Source: Pontibacter pamirensis
GTDB taxonomy: Bacteria; Bacteroidota; Bacteroidia; Cytophagales; Hymenobacteraceae
Length of the DNA: 64,000 bases
Assembly (NCBI RefSeq): GCF_010015475.1
Contig: NZ_SSNI01000029.1
Coordinates: forward strand, 1 to 64,000
Direction: 5' to 3'
Shown piece by piece: positions 44,013 to 53,623 of the stretch. Positions within the stretch are counted from its first letter, which is position 1. Every line of letters starts with the position of its first letter. The position numbers and the translations under genes are program-made. A model generated the notes under the pieces. It was not told the origin of the DNA. It searched no databases and saw only the letters and a list, made by a program, of their open reading frames with translations.

Positions 44013-45695
44013 CTAAGAGGAAGTATAAAGACGCTTATTCTTATTCAACCGCCCTTCTCTGAGGCGTTTTTTATACGCCATGTATACCATCAAGGCGATA
44101 CTCAGAAACATCACCGCCAACAGCACCCGCGATGCATTTACATAAAACAGGGTATCCTGTAGCCGCTCAATCTCTAACGGATCCACAGCGTTGGCTAATT
44201 GCTCTTTTAAGCCACTGTTCATCAGTTTCCGGACGATAGAACTGTTGTCCAGTTCCCAGTTTCCACTGAACGCAGCAGTCCAGTTATTGTCCTTCGGGGT
44301 GAACAGCGACCCCAGAAAGACCCAGAGCAAGAGCAGTGGCGTCACATACTTTATGATGTACTTGTAGATATGGGGCACCCGTATGTCGGCACCGGAGGTA
44401 ATTTCACGCCAGCCTTTATCCATGCCGAACACCCAGGCAAAAAGGATAGACTCGAATAAAGCAAAGACAACCAAAGAGACAGTACCCGCCCAGTAATCGT
44501 ATTCATCGAACACACCGTAGTTAAAGAAAAACACAGTGGGCAAACCCAGCACCAGCACAATCAGGCCAAACGACCAGGCAGATGGCTTCAGCTTCCAGTT
44601 AAACTCATCCTGCAGAAAGCCTATCCAGGGCGTGCCCATCGACAGCGAGGAAGTGATTCCTGCGAAAAACAAGAGGCCGAACCACATGAACCCAGCGATG
44701 GCACCTAACACATCCCCCCACTGAAAAAACAGGTAGGGTAATGTCTTAAACCCCAGCCCAAGTCCGCCCAGCTTTACCAGTTCCGTAACGCGGTCAATCC
44801 CAAGGTAGCCGATGGAGATGGGGATAAGGATGGCGCTGCCCAGTACCACCTCCACAAATTCGTTCATCCAGCCGGCAGACATCGCGCCCAGTGCAATGTC
44901 ATCCTTTCCACGCACATAAGCTGCATAGCAATGGATAGTGCCCATACCCACGGCAAGCGTGAAGAAAATTTGCCCGGCTGCTGCCAGCCACACCGTCGGC
45001 GACCACAGCTCATCGAAGTTTGGTGTCCACAGGTAGTTTAGCCCAACAGCGCTATCGTTTATGGCCCCGTTTTCACCGGCAGTAATAGTGACACCTTTAT
45101 AGGCTAGAAATATACCGAACAGAATCAGCAGCGGCATCCCAATCTTGGCCACACGCTCCACTCCCTTTGCCAGCCCCAGCGACAGAACATAAGTGTTGAG
45201 TAGCAGGCAAAGCACAAAGAACACGATGGGCTCATAAGGCAAACCCAAGGTAGAGGTACCTAAATTCACATACGCATTAAAGAAATTTGCAACGCCGTCC
45301 TGGTCGAGGTCGCTGAAGGTGCCTATCAGGGAGTGCATCATGTAAGACAGTGTCCAGGACTCCAGGTAACAGTAGTAAGCAGCGATGGCAACATTGGTCC
45401 AGATGCCGAATACGCCAACGTATTTCCAGAGGCGGTTCTTACCCATGGTATCCACAATAAACGGGGTGGAGTGGTGCCCATATTTGCCACCAAAGCGCCC
45501 CATCGCCCATTCAATCCAAAGAAGCGGAATGCCTATCACTAAGAAACAGATTAAGTAAGGAATTATGAAAGCTCCGCCGCCATTCTGCACTGCCTGCACA
45601 GGAAAGCGTAGGAAGTTACCCAGCCCAACCGCACTCCCCGCCATCGCTAATATGAGGCCCATGCGGGAGCCCCACGATTGTTTGTTAGTACTCAT
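44013..45695 (-). CDS. Sodium-dependent neurotransmitter symporter family (SLC6/SNF) transporter
   Basis: A 560-residue inner-membrane protein with about 12 membrane helices. The LeuT-fold signature lies in helix 1: MGLILAMAGSAVGLGNFLRFPVQAVQNGGGAFIIPYLICF, with the unwound sodium/substrate site AVGLGN. Helix 6 region shows LAAAGQIFFTLAVGMGTIHCYAAYV. A hydrophilic insert with a 40-residue soluble stretch (LMNSGLKEQLANAVDPLEIERL) precedes the last helix. Bacterial members import amino acids with sodium. Its position between amino-acid-deaminating enzymes and peptidases suggests uptake of amino acids released from peptides. Confidence 0.93.
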   Translation of the reverse strand: MSTNKQSWGSRMGLILAMAGSAVGLGNFLRFPVQAVQNGGGAFIIPYLICFLVIGIPLLWIEWAMGRFGGKYGHHSTPFIVDTMGKNRLWKYVGVFGIWTNVAIAAYYCYLESWTLSYMMHSLIGTFSDLDQDGVANFFNAYVNLGTSTLGLPYEPIVFFVLCLLLNTYVLSLGLAKGVERVAKIGMPLLILFGIFLAYKGVTITAGENGAINDSAVGLNYLWTPNFDELWSPTVWLAAAGQIFFTLAVGMGTIHCYAAYVRGKDDIALGAMSAGWMNEFVEVVLGSAILIPISIGYLGIDRVTELVKLGGLGLGFKTLPYLFFQWGDVLGAIAGFMWFGLLFFAGITSSLSMGTPWIGFLQDEFNWKLKPSAWSFGLIVLVLGLPTVFFFNYGVFDEYDYWAGTVSLVVFALFESILFAWVFGMDKGWREITSGADIRVPHIYKYIIKYVTPLLLLWVFLGSLFTPKDNNWTAAFSGNWELDNSSIVRKLMNSGLKEQLANAVDPLEIERLQDTLFYVNASRVLLAVMFLSIALMVYMAYKKRLREGRLNKNKRLYTSS

Positions 45696-45930
45696 AGTGT
45701 ATGAGATTATCAGTAATTTCAGATTAATAGTGGTTCCGGACAGAAGTGCTATCCTGTTATTTGTAAGCTTTAGGATACTGTTCTGTGCAAGGTTGAAAGA
45801 AATATACTGAATATATGCTATCAGATTATCCTATCGTAGTACTATACTATATTGAAAATAAGGCTACCAAAAAAAGTCTCTAAGCTAGTTGAGGCAGAAC
45901 CATGGTCACAGCGGCAAAGTAAGAGAAGCC

Positions 45931-46887
45931 TTATCGGCGGGCGGGTCTTACGTTGCGCCCATAGTACACGTCTGCGGGAATATGGTGCCCTGGGTAAACG
46001 CGTTCTAAAATATTGTAGAGCGTCGGGTCGTATGCTTTCAAATCAGCCGGTGACTGTACGCGTGTCTCCCCGTCGTAAAACTCATAGTTAGACCAGAACC
46101 ACCACTGACTTCCTTCTGCCCAGTACTCTGCTACTGTGTTGATAGCATACTGGCCCTCGTACAACCCTTTGGTCCTGGCCGCCTGGTAAGCCGGCTCAAT
46201 TTCCGCATAAAGCGCCGGATCTGCCTGACGAAGCGCGCCCATAATGTTGTGGCTAAACTCGTGCACGAGAATGTTCTCTCCATAGTAGCGCGTATCCGGG
46301 TAGCCAAGCAGATTTTCTTCCGCGCAGGAGGTAACGGTGCCTCCCATTCCGCGGGCGCGCTTGTTCCAGTATTCCTTGTCCGTCATGCTGGCAATGCCAC
46401 CTGGCTTATCATAGTTTTCGCGCTCGCCCGGGGTGAGCCGTCTGTCATCTTTTGCAGGTTTCTTCCAGTCGCTCCGTTCCGGCAGGTCCGTCTCCATCTC
46501 TGTCTCCGCCATCACCAGCACACGAGCGCCACGATCAATCAAGGCGTCCCGGATATCCATCCGCTTCATGAGCATATAGTTCACGATGTCGCGTGCCATA
46601 AGCAGTGAGGTGTTGGGCACTTTTTCAGAAGAGGTGATTGGAATTCCAAACGCATCGGCATACTTCCGGTAAAACGGATCCAGGTTCAGCGAATCAGGTG
46701 GCGCGGTGACCATGGCCTGCTCATATTCCTGCACCAGGGCATTATCCGGAACGGATACATTTTCAGATGGCCCACCAGCTGTTTCTGGCTGTGTGGTTGT
46801 GGTAGCCTGAACCTGTGGCTGTGTGTTAGAGCAGGAGAAAAGCACCAGGGCCACTGCAGGAATGGCAAAGACTTGTTTTACTTTCAT
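45931..46887 (-). CDS. Zincin-like metallopeptidase lipoprotein
   Basis: A 318-residue lipoprotein (lipobox LFSC, Cys19). A zinc-binding HEFSHN motif lies near residue 211 (ENILVHEFSHNIMGAL). A second glutamate that could be the third ligand follows about 40 residues later in INTVAEYWAEGSQWWFWSNYEF. Upstream, ARDIVNYMLMKRMDIRDALIDRGARVLVMAETE resembles proteins that sense or cleave at a solvent-exposed site. Family not identified. It is encoded next to the DPP IV gene (53-base gap), which suggests a role in extracellular peptide degradation. Confidence 0.75.
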   Translation of the reverse strand: MKVKQVFAIPAVALVLFSCSNTQPQVQATTTTQPETAGGPSENVSVPDNALVQEYEQAMVTAPPDSLNLDPFYRKYADAFGIPITSSEKVPNTSLLMARDIVNYMLMKRMDIRDALIDRGARVLVMAETEMETDLPERSDWKKPAKDDRRLTPGERENYDKPGGIASMTDKEYWNKRARGMGGTVTSCAEENLLGYPDTRYYGENILVHEFSHNIMGALRQADPALYAEIEPAYQAARTKGLYEGQYAINTVAEYWAEGSQWWFWSNYEFYDGETRVQSPADLKAYDPTLYNILERVYPGHHIPADVYYGRNVRPARR

Positions 46888-46940
46888 ATCTGGTTTCCTT
46901 TAAACTGCCTGTCCTTGTTTCCAATCATCCCATCCGGTAC

Positions 46941-49166
46941 CTACTGCTGTTCTCTTAACCTGCCTCCGGGCGGGCAATGTTGCTTCAGGTAATTTGTGAA
47001 CAAAGTAGAAAGATGCTCGTTAGTGCCTTCCCCTTCCGATATACCATGCGTGCGGTTGGGGTAGGGCATCACCTGAAACTGCTTATTATGCTTTATCAGC
47101 TCGTTGATGAGCTGCTCCGCATTGTTGTAGTGCACGTTATCGTCGCCTGTGCCGTGGATGTAGAGCAGGTTCCCCTGCAGGTTCTTGGCATGTGTGATAG
47201 GCGAGCCTTTTACAAAATCCTCCAGGTTCTCCTGCGGCAGCCCCATGTAGCGCTCTTGGTAAATATTGTCGTAGGTGAGTTGGTTCGCTACGGCCGCAAC
47301 GGATATTCCTGTTTTGTATATGTCCGGGTGCTGAAACAGCAGGTTGAGTGTGGCAGAACCGCCGCCGCTCCACCCCCATACTGCTACCCGGCTGGTGTCT
47401 ACATAAGGCAGTTTCAGGATTTCCTGCGCTGCCATGGCCTGGTCCTGTATGTTGAGCATGCCCACTTTCCGGTAGATACTCTTGCGCCACTCCCTTCCTT
47501 TGGGAGCAGGAGTACCTCTGTTGTCGATGGAGGCATAGATGTAGCCGTCTTCTGCCATGTTGCCTTTGTAAAGGTGATTGATACCCATACCGTACCTATC
47601 CAGCACTGTCTGCCCGGCAGGCTCGGTGTATACCTGAAACACGATGGGGTATTTCTTATTCGGGTCAAAGGGAACAGGCTTCACCATCCAGGCATCCATT
47701 TCCACACCTTCACTGGTCTTCACTTTGATGAATTCTAAGGAGGATTTTGATTTATCTGCCTGTGCTATTGCCTGCGCTACAGCACTGTTGCCATCCAGGG
47801 CATTGTGCGCTGGCAGCGACACCCACTCAGATGCTGGCCTTGTGTAGTAGTTGGAGAACCGGTGAAAGGCAAACTTTGTGTCGGGAGACAGTTCATATGT
47901 GTGGGTACCGGCCTGCGTGTTGGGCGACAGTCTCTCTGCGTTTCCTTTGCCATTCAGCCGCACGCGGTAGAGGTACTGCTGGGTGGCATTGTCTGGTGAA
48001 GCCAGAAAGTATATGTAGCCAGTCGCTTCGTTTACGGCTGCAATATCCATGACATCATAATTACCCTTGGTGATGAGCGTTTCTTTTTTGCCGTCGCGGC
48101 TAACCCGGTATAGGTGCCGCCAGCCATCTTTTTCACTTGCCCACAGAAATTCTTTGCCGCCGTTCAGCCAATTCCAGCCGCCAAACCGGTAGTCGCTGTC
48201 CCAGGTTGGCATGATATCTATCCAGGCTGCGTCTTGCTCAGCGTAAACCTGCTTTGCCTGTCCGTTGGTGATGTTACAGAGGAATAGCTTGCTCTCGTTC
48301 TGCTTACGGTTTAGTTGCTGCAGTATCAATTCATTTGCATTGGCAGCCCACTCCATACGGGGCACATAATGCTGCTGCGGGTCGCCTGGTACCTTCATCC
48401 AGTTTGTCTGTGCTGTGGCTACGTCAACCACGCCGATTTTGTAAGGAGAAGGCGCTTCCCCTGCCACAGGGTACTCCACCGGTATCACCATTGGATAAAT
48501 GGAATCGGTGTGGTTTATCATCAGGTAGTCTTTTACCTCGGTGGCATCAATCTGCCAGAACGCAATGGCCTTACTATCCGGACTCCAGCGGAAGCCGTCG
48601 CGGCTGTAGAATTCCTCTTCGTAAGCCCAGTCAAAAGTGCCGTTGATGCGTTTTCTCGTACCGTCTTTTGTGAGTTGCTTTACCTCTTTGTTTGCCAGGC
48701 TCTCTGCATAAATATTGTTCCCGCTCACGTAGGCCACCTGTGCTCCGTCCGGGGAGAACTTGGCAAACATAAGGGAGGAGGCAGGACGGTTTTCACCTAC
48801 CTGAGACAAGGCTTGCTTTTGCAGATCATATACCCAATAATCGCCCTTTGTATCGAGACGCCATACTTTAACCGCGTTGGTATAAAGGATCAGTTTCTGC
48901 TCGTCCTCTGAAAAAGCAAAACTACGCACATCCAGTGGCTCCGACCTGCCTGCAGGCACTAGTTTTTCCTTTGCCAGTATAACCTGCTTCTCCTGGGATG
49001 GCAGCGTGTTTTTTACAACGTCGCCGTTTTCCTGCTGCGCATAGGCATTGCCGGCCTTTAGCCAAACTATTCCACCTCTGCTTTGTGCCGTACTTGAATA
49101 AGAAAAGAACGAAAGCTGCAGCAAGAGCAGCAGCAGGAACAAGGATTTGAAAGCTTTCACAGGCAT
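46941..49166 (-). CDS. Dipeptidyl peptidase IV (S9B family)
   Basis: A 741-residue secreted serine peptidase (signal peptide ends STAQ). The N-terminal propeller carries the DPP IV hallmark FDWAYEEEFYSRDGFRWSPDS, whose paired glutamates hold the substrate N-terminus. The C-terminal alpha/beta hydrolase has the catalytic serine in GWSGGGSATL (Ser600), the aspartate in GTGDDNVHY (675/676) and the histidine in NRTHGISE (His707). It removes X-Pro and probably X-Hyp dipeptides from peptide N-termini in the periplasm. The gene ends 53 bases before the zincin gene and follows the DUF885 gene by 24 bases. Confidence 0.93.
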   Translation of the reverse strand: MPVKAFKSLFLLLLLLQLSFFSYSSTAQSRGGIVWLKAGNAYAQQENGDVVKNTLPSQEKQVILAKEKLVPAGRSEPLDVRSFAFSEDEQKLILYTNAVKVWRLDTKGDYWVYDLQKQALSQVGENRPASSLMFAKFSPDGAQVAYVSGNNIYAESLANKEVKQLTKDGTRKRINGTFDWAYEEEFYSRDGFRWSPDSKAIAFWQIDATEVKDYLMINHTDSIYPMVIPVEYPVAGEAPSPYKIGVVDVATAQTNWMKVPGDPQQHYVPRMEWAANANELILQQLNRKQNESKLFLCNITNGQAKQVYAEQDAAWIDIMPTWDSDYRFGGWNWLNGGKEFLWASEKDGWRHLYRVSRDGKKETLITKGNYDVMDIAAVNEATGYIYFLASPDNATQQYLYRVRLNGKGNAERLSPNTQAGTHTYELSPDTKFAFHRFSNYYTRPASEWVSLPAHNALDGNSAVAQAIAQADKSKSSLEFIKVKTSEGVEMDAWMVKPVPFDPNKKYPIVFQVYTEPAGQTVLDRYGMGINHLYKGNMAEDGYIYASIDNRGTPAPKGREWRKSIYRKVGMLNIQDQAMAAQEILKLPYVDTSRVAVWGWSGGGSATLNLLFQHPDIYKTGISVAAVANQLTYDNIYQERYMGLPQENLEDFVKGSPITHAKNLQGNLLYIHGTGDDNVHYNNAEQLINELIKHNKQFQVMPYPNRTHGISEGEGTNEHLSTLFTNYLKQHCPPGGRLREQQ

Positions 49167-49190
49167 AAGGCAGTTACGGTTATTTGTTGC

Positions 49191-50981
49191 TTATCTACTT
49201 TTTGTGGAGGTAGCTTTTCGGCTTCTTTCCGGCGATACCGGCGCATTGTAAAACTTCCAGCTGGTTTGGTAATTCTTCGGAAGCTGCTGGTCTGTTAGTA
49301 TGGCTCTGACCATTTCTACAGGCAAGCTATTTTGATGCAACACAGCATCATGGAACTGCTTGTTTGTCATTTTGCCGCTGCCAACCAGTTCCTTTTGCAG
49401 GGCATAAAACTGCAAACCGCCCATCATGTAAGCGACCTGGTACAGTGGGCTGTAGCGGCCCTCGAAAGAACGGCGTACTTCGCCTTCCGCGTTTGCGCGC
49501 TCATGCCCTACACGCTCTACCAAAAAGTCTATACTTTCCTGAGGGGTCCATTTGCCGAGGTGGTAATTGAGCGAGAAAATGATGCGGGCACAGCGGTGCA
49601 TGCGCCAGAACAGCATACCAATCCGGTCTTCTGCCGAACGCGGGAAACCCTGATCCCACAGCAGCATCTCCCAGTACAAGGCCCACCCCTCTGTCCAGAA
49701 CGGTGTTCGGAAGTTGCGGTACTCTTTGTAGCGGTTATTCATGAATCCCTGCAAATGATGTCCCGCAATCAGCTCATGGTGCACAGTGGCTCGGGAAAAG
49801 TGCGGGTTGTTGCCCCGCATGCTCATCAGCTTATCTTCTTGTGCCATGGTATGGGTTGGATAGGAGATGCTGAAAACCTCCCCTCCGGTAAAAAACGGAT
49901 TTATGAGCTGCCGTTCAGGCGTCATCATTTGCATACGCCAGGTCTCTTCGGCTATAGGCGGTATGGTTAGCAGGTCTTTCTGCTTCAGAAATTCGACTGA
50001 CTGGTCATATAAATCCAGCATAGCCTCCGGCTGCTGCCCTTCCGGCACATAAGTGTTCTTCACTTTCTCCAGCGCCTGGTGCCAGTCATCGCCAAAACCA
50101 AGCTCACGAGAGGCCTTGAGCATTTCACGGTCGCACCAGGCATATTCCTTGTTGGCGATTTCAATGAGTTCCTCCGGGGTATAAGGAATCATCTCGTACT
50201 CGAGTTGTCTGATGAGCTCTTCTCTCCCGATGGGGCTGCCCACTATACCGCTCTGGTCTACTTTCTGGTTTTTGCCGGGCACCCTGCCTTTCTTTTCAGC
50301 CAGGGCAGCATAGGTTGTCAGCAAAGTATCCACGCGCTTATAAGGCTCCGGCACCCACCAGGTAAAGCTTGGCTCGTACTGGTTATAAAAAGTATAAACG
50401 CTTTTTAATCCTTCCTGCAGGTTTTTCACAGTACCCTGCAACCGGAACCCCAGGTCCCTGTTCAGTGAGGCTTCTTTTTCCAGGGCTGCCTTCGAGGCGA
50501 TAAGTTCTTTCTCGATGCTGGTCAGTTCAGCCGCTATCTGCTGACCGTTTATGTTGAGACCTCGCCTGCGCGGCTTTTCGAGTGCGTAAATCTTTTCCGC
50601 GAAAGGTACCCATTTGCTTATCTGTCTGTACTCGTCTGCCGCTACATTCAGCAGGCGCAGTTTATTCTCCAGGTCCCGCTTTGTGAGCAGGTAATCTACC
50701 CGGCTGCCTGCATTCATACCCTCATAGTCCAGGCTGTTCAGTTGTTGCAGGTAGTTGTTGTACAGTTGCTGAAAACGCGTTGTGTACTCCGGCGTGTTTT
50801 TCATGAAGTAGAACCGGTTCAGGCTGCCTTCATCGGCCTGCAACTGCACCATCAGGTGATGTACATCGCTGGTCTGGCTATATAAGCTTTTCTCCTGGGC
50901 CTGGCTGCTTGTGGAGGGGGCAAGGCAACAGCATAACAGCAGAAAAGAAAGTTTCAGGAAGTTTATATCAGGAAGTTTCAT
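49191..50981 (-). CDS. DUF885 family peptidase, secreted
   Basis: A 596-residue protein with a signal peptide (ends SSQAQ). The DUF885 metallopeptidase motif is HHELIAGHHLQGFMNNRY, near residue 396, equivalent to HExxxGHH. The distal block TEGWALYWEMLLWDQGF follows about 30 residues later and supplies the third ligand. The C-terminal half shows the usual GGLQFYALQKELVG and NSLPVEMVRAILT. DUF885 proteins are probably zinc carboxy- or oligopeptidases. It is encoded upstream of, and probably with, the DPP IV gene. Confidence 0.9.
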   Translation of the reverse strand: MKLPDINFLKLSFLLLCCCLAPSTSSQAQEKSLYSQTSDVHHLMVQLQADEGSLNRFYFMKNTPEYTTRFQQLYNNYLQQLNSLDYEGMNAGSRVDYLLTKRDLENKLRLLNVAADEYRQISKWVPFAEKIYALEKPRRRGLNINGQQIAAELTSIEKELIASKAALEKEASLNRDLGFRLQGTVKNLQEGLKSVYTFYNQYEPSFTWWVPEPYKRVDTLLTTYAALAEKKGRVPGKNQKVDQSGIVGSPIGREELIRQLEYEMIPYTPEELIEIANKEYAWCDREMLKASRELGFGDDWHQALEKVKNTYVPEGQQPEAMLDLYDQSVEFLKQKDLLTIPPIAEETWRMQMMTPERQLINPFFTGGEVFSISYPTHTMAQEDKLMSMRGNNPHFSRATVHHELIAGHHLQGFMNNRYKEYRNFRTPFWTEGWALYWEMLLWDQGFPRSAEDRIGMLFWRMHRCARIIFSLNYHLGKWTPQESIDFLVERVGHERANAEGEVRRSFEGRYSPLYQVAYMMGGLQFYALQKELVGSGKMTNKQFHDAVLHQNSLPVEMVRAILTDQQLPKNYQTSWKFYNAPVSPERSRKATSTKSR

Positions 50982-51353
50982 ACATCATTTTTTTGTAGCG
51001 TGAACTCAGTTAGCGTATGACTTGAAAGTATGAACTTAACTTTGTCTAAGCTTTGTAGCGATAGTTCATCCAGCGACTCATAAATGGCCTTTTGCATTGA
51101 GATAACTTAGCGCTCCACGTCCGCGGGGGCGCGTTTTCATATTCAGCGCTGTGTACATTCCCTGCCTAACGGCTGCCACTATCGTGGCACCGGAAATCTA
51201 CAAGGCGCTTCACATGAAAACTGGAAATACTTTTTGCTTCGAGCTACCTAATTACTATTTATTTGATAATAGGTAATCGTCGCTGTATTAGTTGCTGATT
51301 ACACCTCATTTCTGCTTCTAACTACTTCTTCCTTGTACTATGCTGTAGAGAAA
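50982..51353. other. Non-coding region between hydroxyproline and peptidase transcripts
   Basis: About 370 bases between two minus-strand units. It should carry the promoter of the DUF885/DPP IV unit and the end of the hydroxyproline operon. No clear terminator, palindrome or coding frame was seen. Confidence 0.5.
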
Positions 51354-52601
51354 TCAATTGTATCTATCAGGCGAGAAGGCATCGATTAGAACAGATGCTT
51401 TCCTGTTCATCAGTTCTTCCGCCAGCAGTTTCCCTGTGGCCGGGGCCAGGCTGATGCCCATCATGCTATGGCCGGTTCCGAAAAGCACGTTGTTCCAGCG
51501 CTCGGTAAAGCCAATATAAGGCAGACCGTCTGGTGAGCAGGGGCGCAGCCCGCTCCATACTTCCTTCTTTTCCGGAAACTCACACCCAAAGCCTCCATAG
51601 TACTTTGAGATAGAATCGTGGATGCCTTTTACGCGGTTCATGTTGATTTTTTCGCTGTCACTCGTGATTTCCATCGTGCCTCCAAACCTTACTTTATCGC
51701 CGAAAGGCGTTACGGCTACACGCGCCTCCGTGAGTATGGCCGGGCGCTGAATAGCTGGTGTGTTATCCGCCAGAAAGCTGTAGCCTTTGCCGCCCAGCAT
51801 GGGCATGCTTATTTTTAGCTTCCGGGCCACTTCACCAGACCAGGAACCAGCCGCAATAATGACGTAATCGCCGGAATAGTCTCCCTGGTCTGTTATAACA
51901 GACGTAACTTTTCTGCCGGAGAAGGCAAAATCGAGCACCTCGGCATTGGCTACAAACTTCACTCCTTTACATTTCAGGTGCATCACCAGAAAAGTGTTCA
52001 GCTTGGCAGGGTTCAGATGCGCATCACCCGGAAAAAACACCCCGCCCAATACATCCATGCCTGCGTTGGGCTCTAGCTGCTGTACTTCCTCTTTCGAAAG
52101 CACTTCTGCCTCCAATCCATGCCGGCTCGCCAGTTGTGCGAACTCCACCTCCTCATGTGCTGCCTCCTCTGTTTTGTAAAGCATGAGCAGGCCTTTCTCT
52201 TCCAGCCCCAGATCAACTGCATTGTGCTGTTCTCCCAAGCCCACATAAAGGCTTTTACTGAGCAGGCTCAGGTTCTTCAGGTACGGTATACTATACTCTA
52301 CATGCTTTTTGGTGGCAGACTTATAGAAAAGCAGGCACCACTGTGCCAGGCGCATGTCAAGCTTTGGGTGAATGTAAAATGGACTCGTAGAGGAGAACAT
52401 CCACTTCAGTCCTTTTGTAATAATTCCGGGAGAAGCCAACGGGACAATATGGCTGGGCACAATCATACCTGCATTCCCGATGGAGCAACTGTTCGATAGG
52501 TCGCCTTTATCCAGTACGGTTACTTCAAAGCCCTCTTCTGATAAGTAATAAGCGGTAAAAAGACCAATAATTCCTCCTCCGATAATCGTAACTTTGCTCA
52601 T
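51354..52601 (-). CDS. FAD-dependent cis-4-hydroxy-D-proline oxidase (DadA-like)
   Basis: A 415-residue D-amino acid dehydrogenase-type flavoprotein. FAD-binding motif VTIIGGGIIGLFTAYYLSEEGFEVTVLDKGD at residues 3-33, the NAGMIVPSHIVPLASPG block near residue 44 and the C-terminal WSGLRPCSPDGLPYIGFTERWNNVLFGTGHSMMGISLAPATG are typical of DadA. The adjacent 4-hydroxyproline epimerase, whose start is 2 bases upstream of this gene's context, gives the substrate: cis-4-hydroxy-D-proline to 1-pyrroline-4-hydroxy-2-carboxylate. It is the last gene of the hydroxyproline operon. Activity assignment is by context plus family. Confidence 0.9.
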   Translation of the reverse strand: MSKVTIIGGGIIGLFTAYYLSEEGFEVTVLDKGDLSNSCSIGNAGMIVPSHIVPLASPGIITKGLKWMFSSTSPFYIHPKLDMRLAQWCLLFYKSATKKHVEYSIPYLKNLSLLSKSLYVGLGEQHNAVDLGLEEKGLLMLYKTEEAAHEEVEFAQLASRHGLEAEVLSKEEVQQLEPNAGMDVLGGVFFPGDAHLNPAKLNTFLVMHLKCKGVKFVANAEVLDFAFSGRKVTSVITDQGDYSGDYVIIAAGSWSGEVARKLKISMPMLGGKGYSFLADNTPAIQRPAILTEARVAVTPFGDKVRFGGTMEITSDSEKINMNRVKGIHDSISKYYGGFGCEFPEKKEVWSGLRPCSPDGLPYIGFTERWNNVLFGTGHSMMGISLAPATGKLLAEELMNRKASVLIDAFSPDRYN

Positions 52602-52602
52602 A

Positions 52603-53604
52603 TTATATCACTTGAAACCCGTGTACATAAGGGTCTTCCTCATCCAGGAAAATGGTGTTCAGACCCGTTACGATGGCCCAACCCTCAATGCCCGGAAGTA
52701 TAGCGGGCTTGCCTCCTACGTTGGTTTCTGCCTCTATTGTACCTTTAAAAATGGAGCCGATATAGCTTTCGTGTATAAAATCCTGCCCCGGCTTTAGCAA
52801 GCCCTTTGCATACCATTGCGCCATACGGGCCGAAGTACCGGTGCCGCAGGGCGAGCGGTCGATGGCTTTATCGCCGTAAAAAACAGCATTACGGGCAGTA
52901 GATGTAGGCTGTAGGGTGTCGCCAGCCCATAGAATGTGTGACAGACCTCTTATCGTTTCGTTCTCGGGGTGCACGAAGGTATACTTTTCATTCATGCGCT
53001 TCCGAATGGTACGGCTCCAGGAAATCAGCTTGTCTGCCGTGAAGTCCTGCAGGCCCGGGAAGTTTTCCTGTGGGTCGATGATGGCATAGAAGTTGCCGCC
53101 GTAGGCCACATCGAGTGTCAGTTCACCTAACTCAGGGCACTCAATTGTAAGCGCCTCGGCCTCTAAATAGGAGGCAACATTCGTCAGCTTCACTGTCTTT
53201 ACTTTACTGCCCTCCTGTGTGTAACTCACTTTTACCAGGCCGGCGGGTGTTTCCAGGCGCAGTTGCCCGGGTATTTTAGGAGTGACCAACCCTTCTTCCA
53301 GCGCAATGGTCACCGTGCCAATAGTGCCATGGCCACACATCGGCAGGCAGCCACTCGTTTCTATAAAGAGTACAGCGACATCATTTGCCGGGTCGTCAGG
53401 CGGGTAAAGGATACTGCCGGACATCATGTCGTGGCCGCGTGGCTCGAACATCAGACCTTTTCTAACCCAGTCATACTCCCGCAGGAAGTGCTGCCGCTTT
53501 TCACTTATATTGGCTCCTTTCAGAATTGGACCACCTCCTGCCACCAACCGGACTGGATTACCACAGGTATGGGCGTCGATACAAAAGAACGTTTTTCTTG
53601 CCAT
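52603..53604 (-). CDS. 4-hydroxyproline 2-epimerase
   Basis: A 333-residue proline racemase-family protein. Both catalytic cysteines are present: Cys90 in PMCGHGTIG and Cys253 in DRSPCGTGTSARMAQW. The latter is the pattern of 4-hydroxyproline epimerases, and a cysteine at both sites excludes the Cys/Thr dehydratase subtype. It inverts trans-4-hydroxy-L-proline to cis-4-hydroxy-D-proline in the cytosol. The stop codon is one base from the start of the downstream oxidase gene, and its start is 19 bases after the dehydrogenase stop, so all three are co-transcribed. Confidence 0.95.
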   Translation of the reverse strand: MARKTFFCIDAHTCGNPVRLVAGGGPILKGANISEKRQHFLREYDWVRKGLMFEPRGHDMMSGSILYPPDDPANDVAVLFIETSGCLPMCGHGTIGTVTIALEEGLVTPKIPGQLRLETPAGLVKVSYTQEGSKVKTVKLTNVASYLEAEALTIECPELGELTLDVAYGGNFYAIIDPQENFPGLQDFTADKLISWSRTIRKRMNEKYTFVHPENETIRGLSHILWAGDTLQPTSTARNAVFYGDKAIDRSPCGTGTSARMAQWYAKGLLKPGQDFIHESYIGSIFKGTIEAETNVGGKPAILPGIEGWAIVTGLNTIFLDEEDPYVHGFQVI

Positions 53605-53623
53605 CGTTGAGTTCGAGTTCTGA

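Noticed and set aside
46941-49166. GWSGGG in place of GWSYGG at the DPP IV nucleophile as a possible inactivating change
   Set aside because: Ser, Asp and His of the triad and the DW-YEEE substrate motif are all intact, and I recall Gly after the Ser in other Bacteroidota S9 enzymes, so loss of function is not supported.
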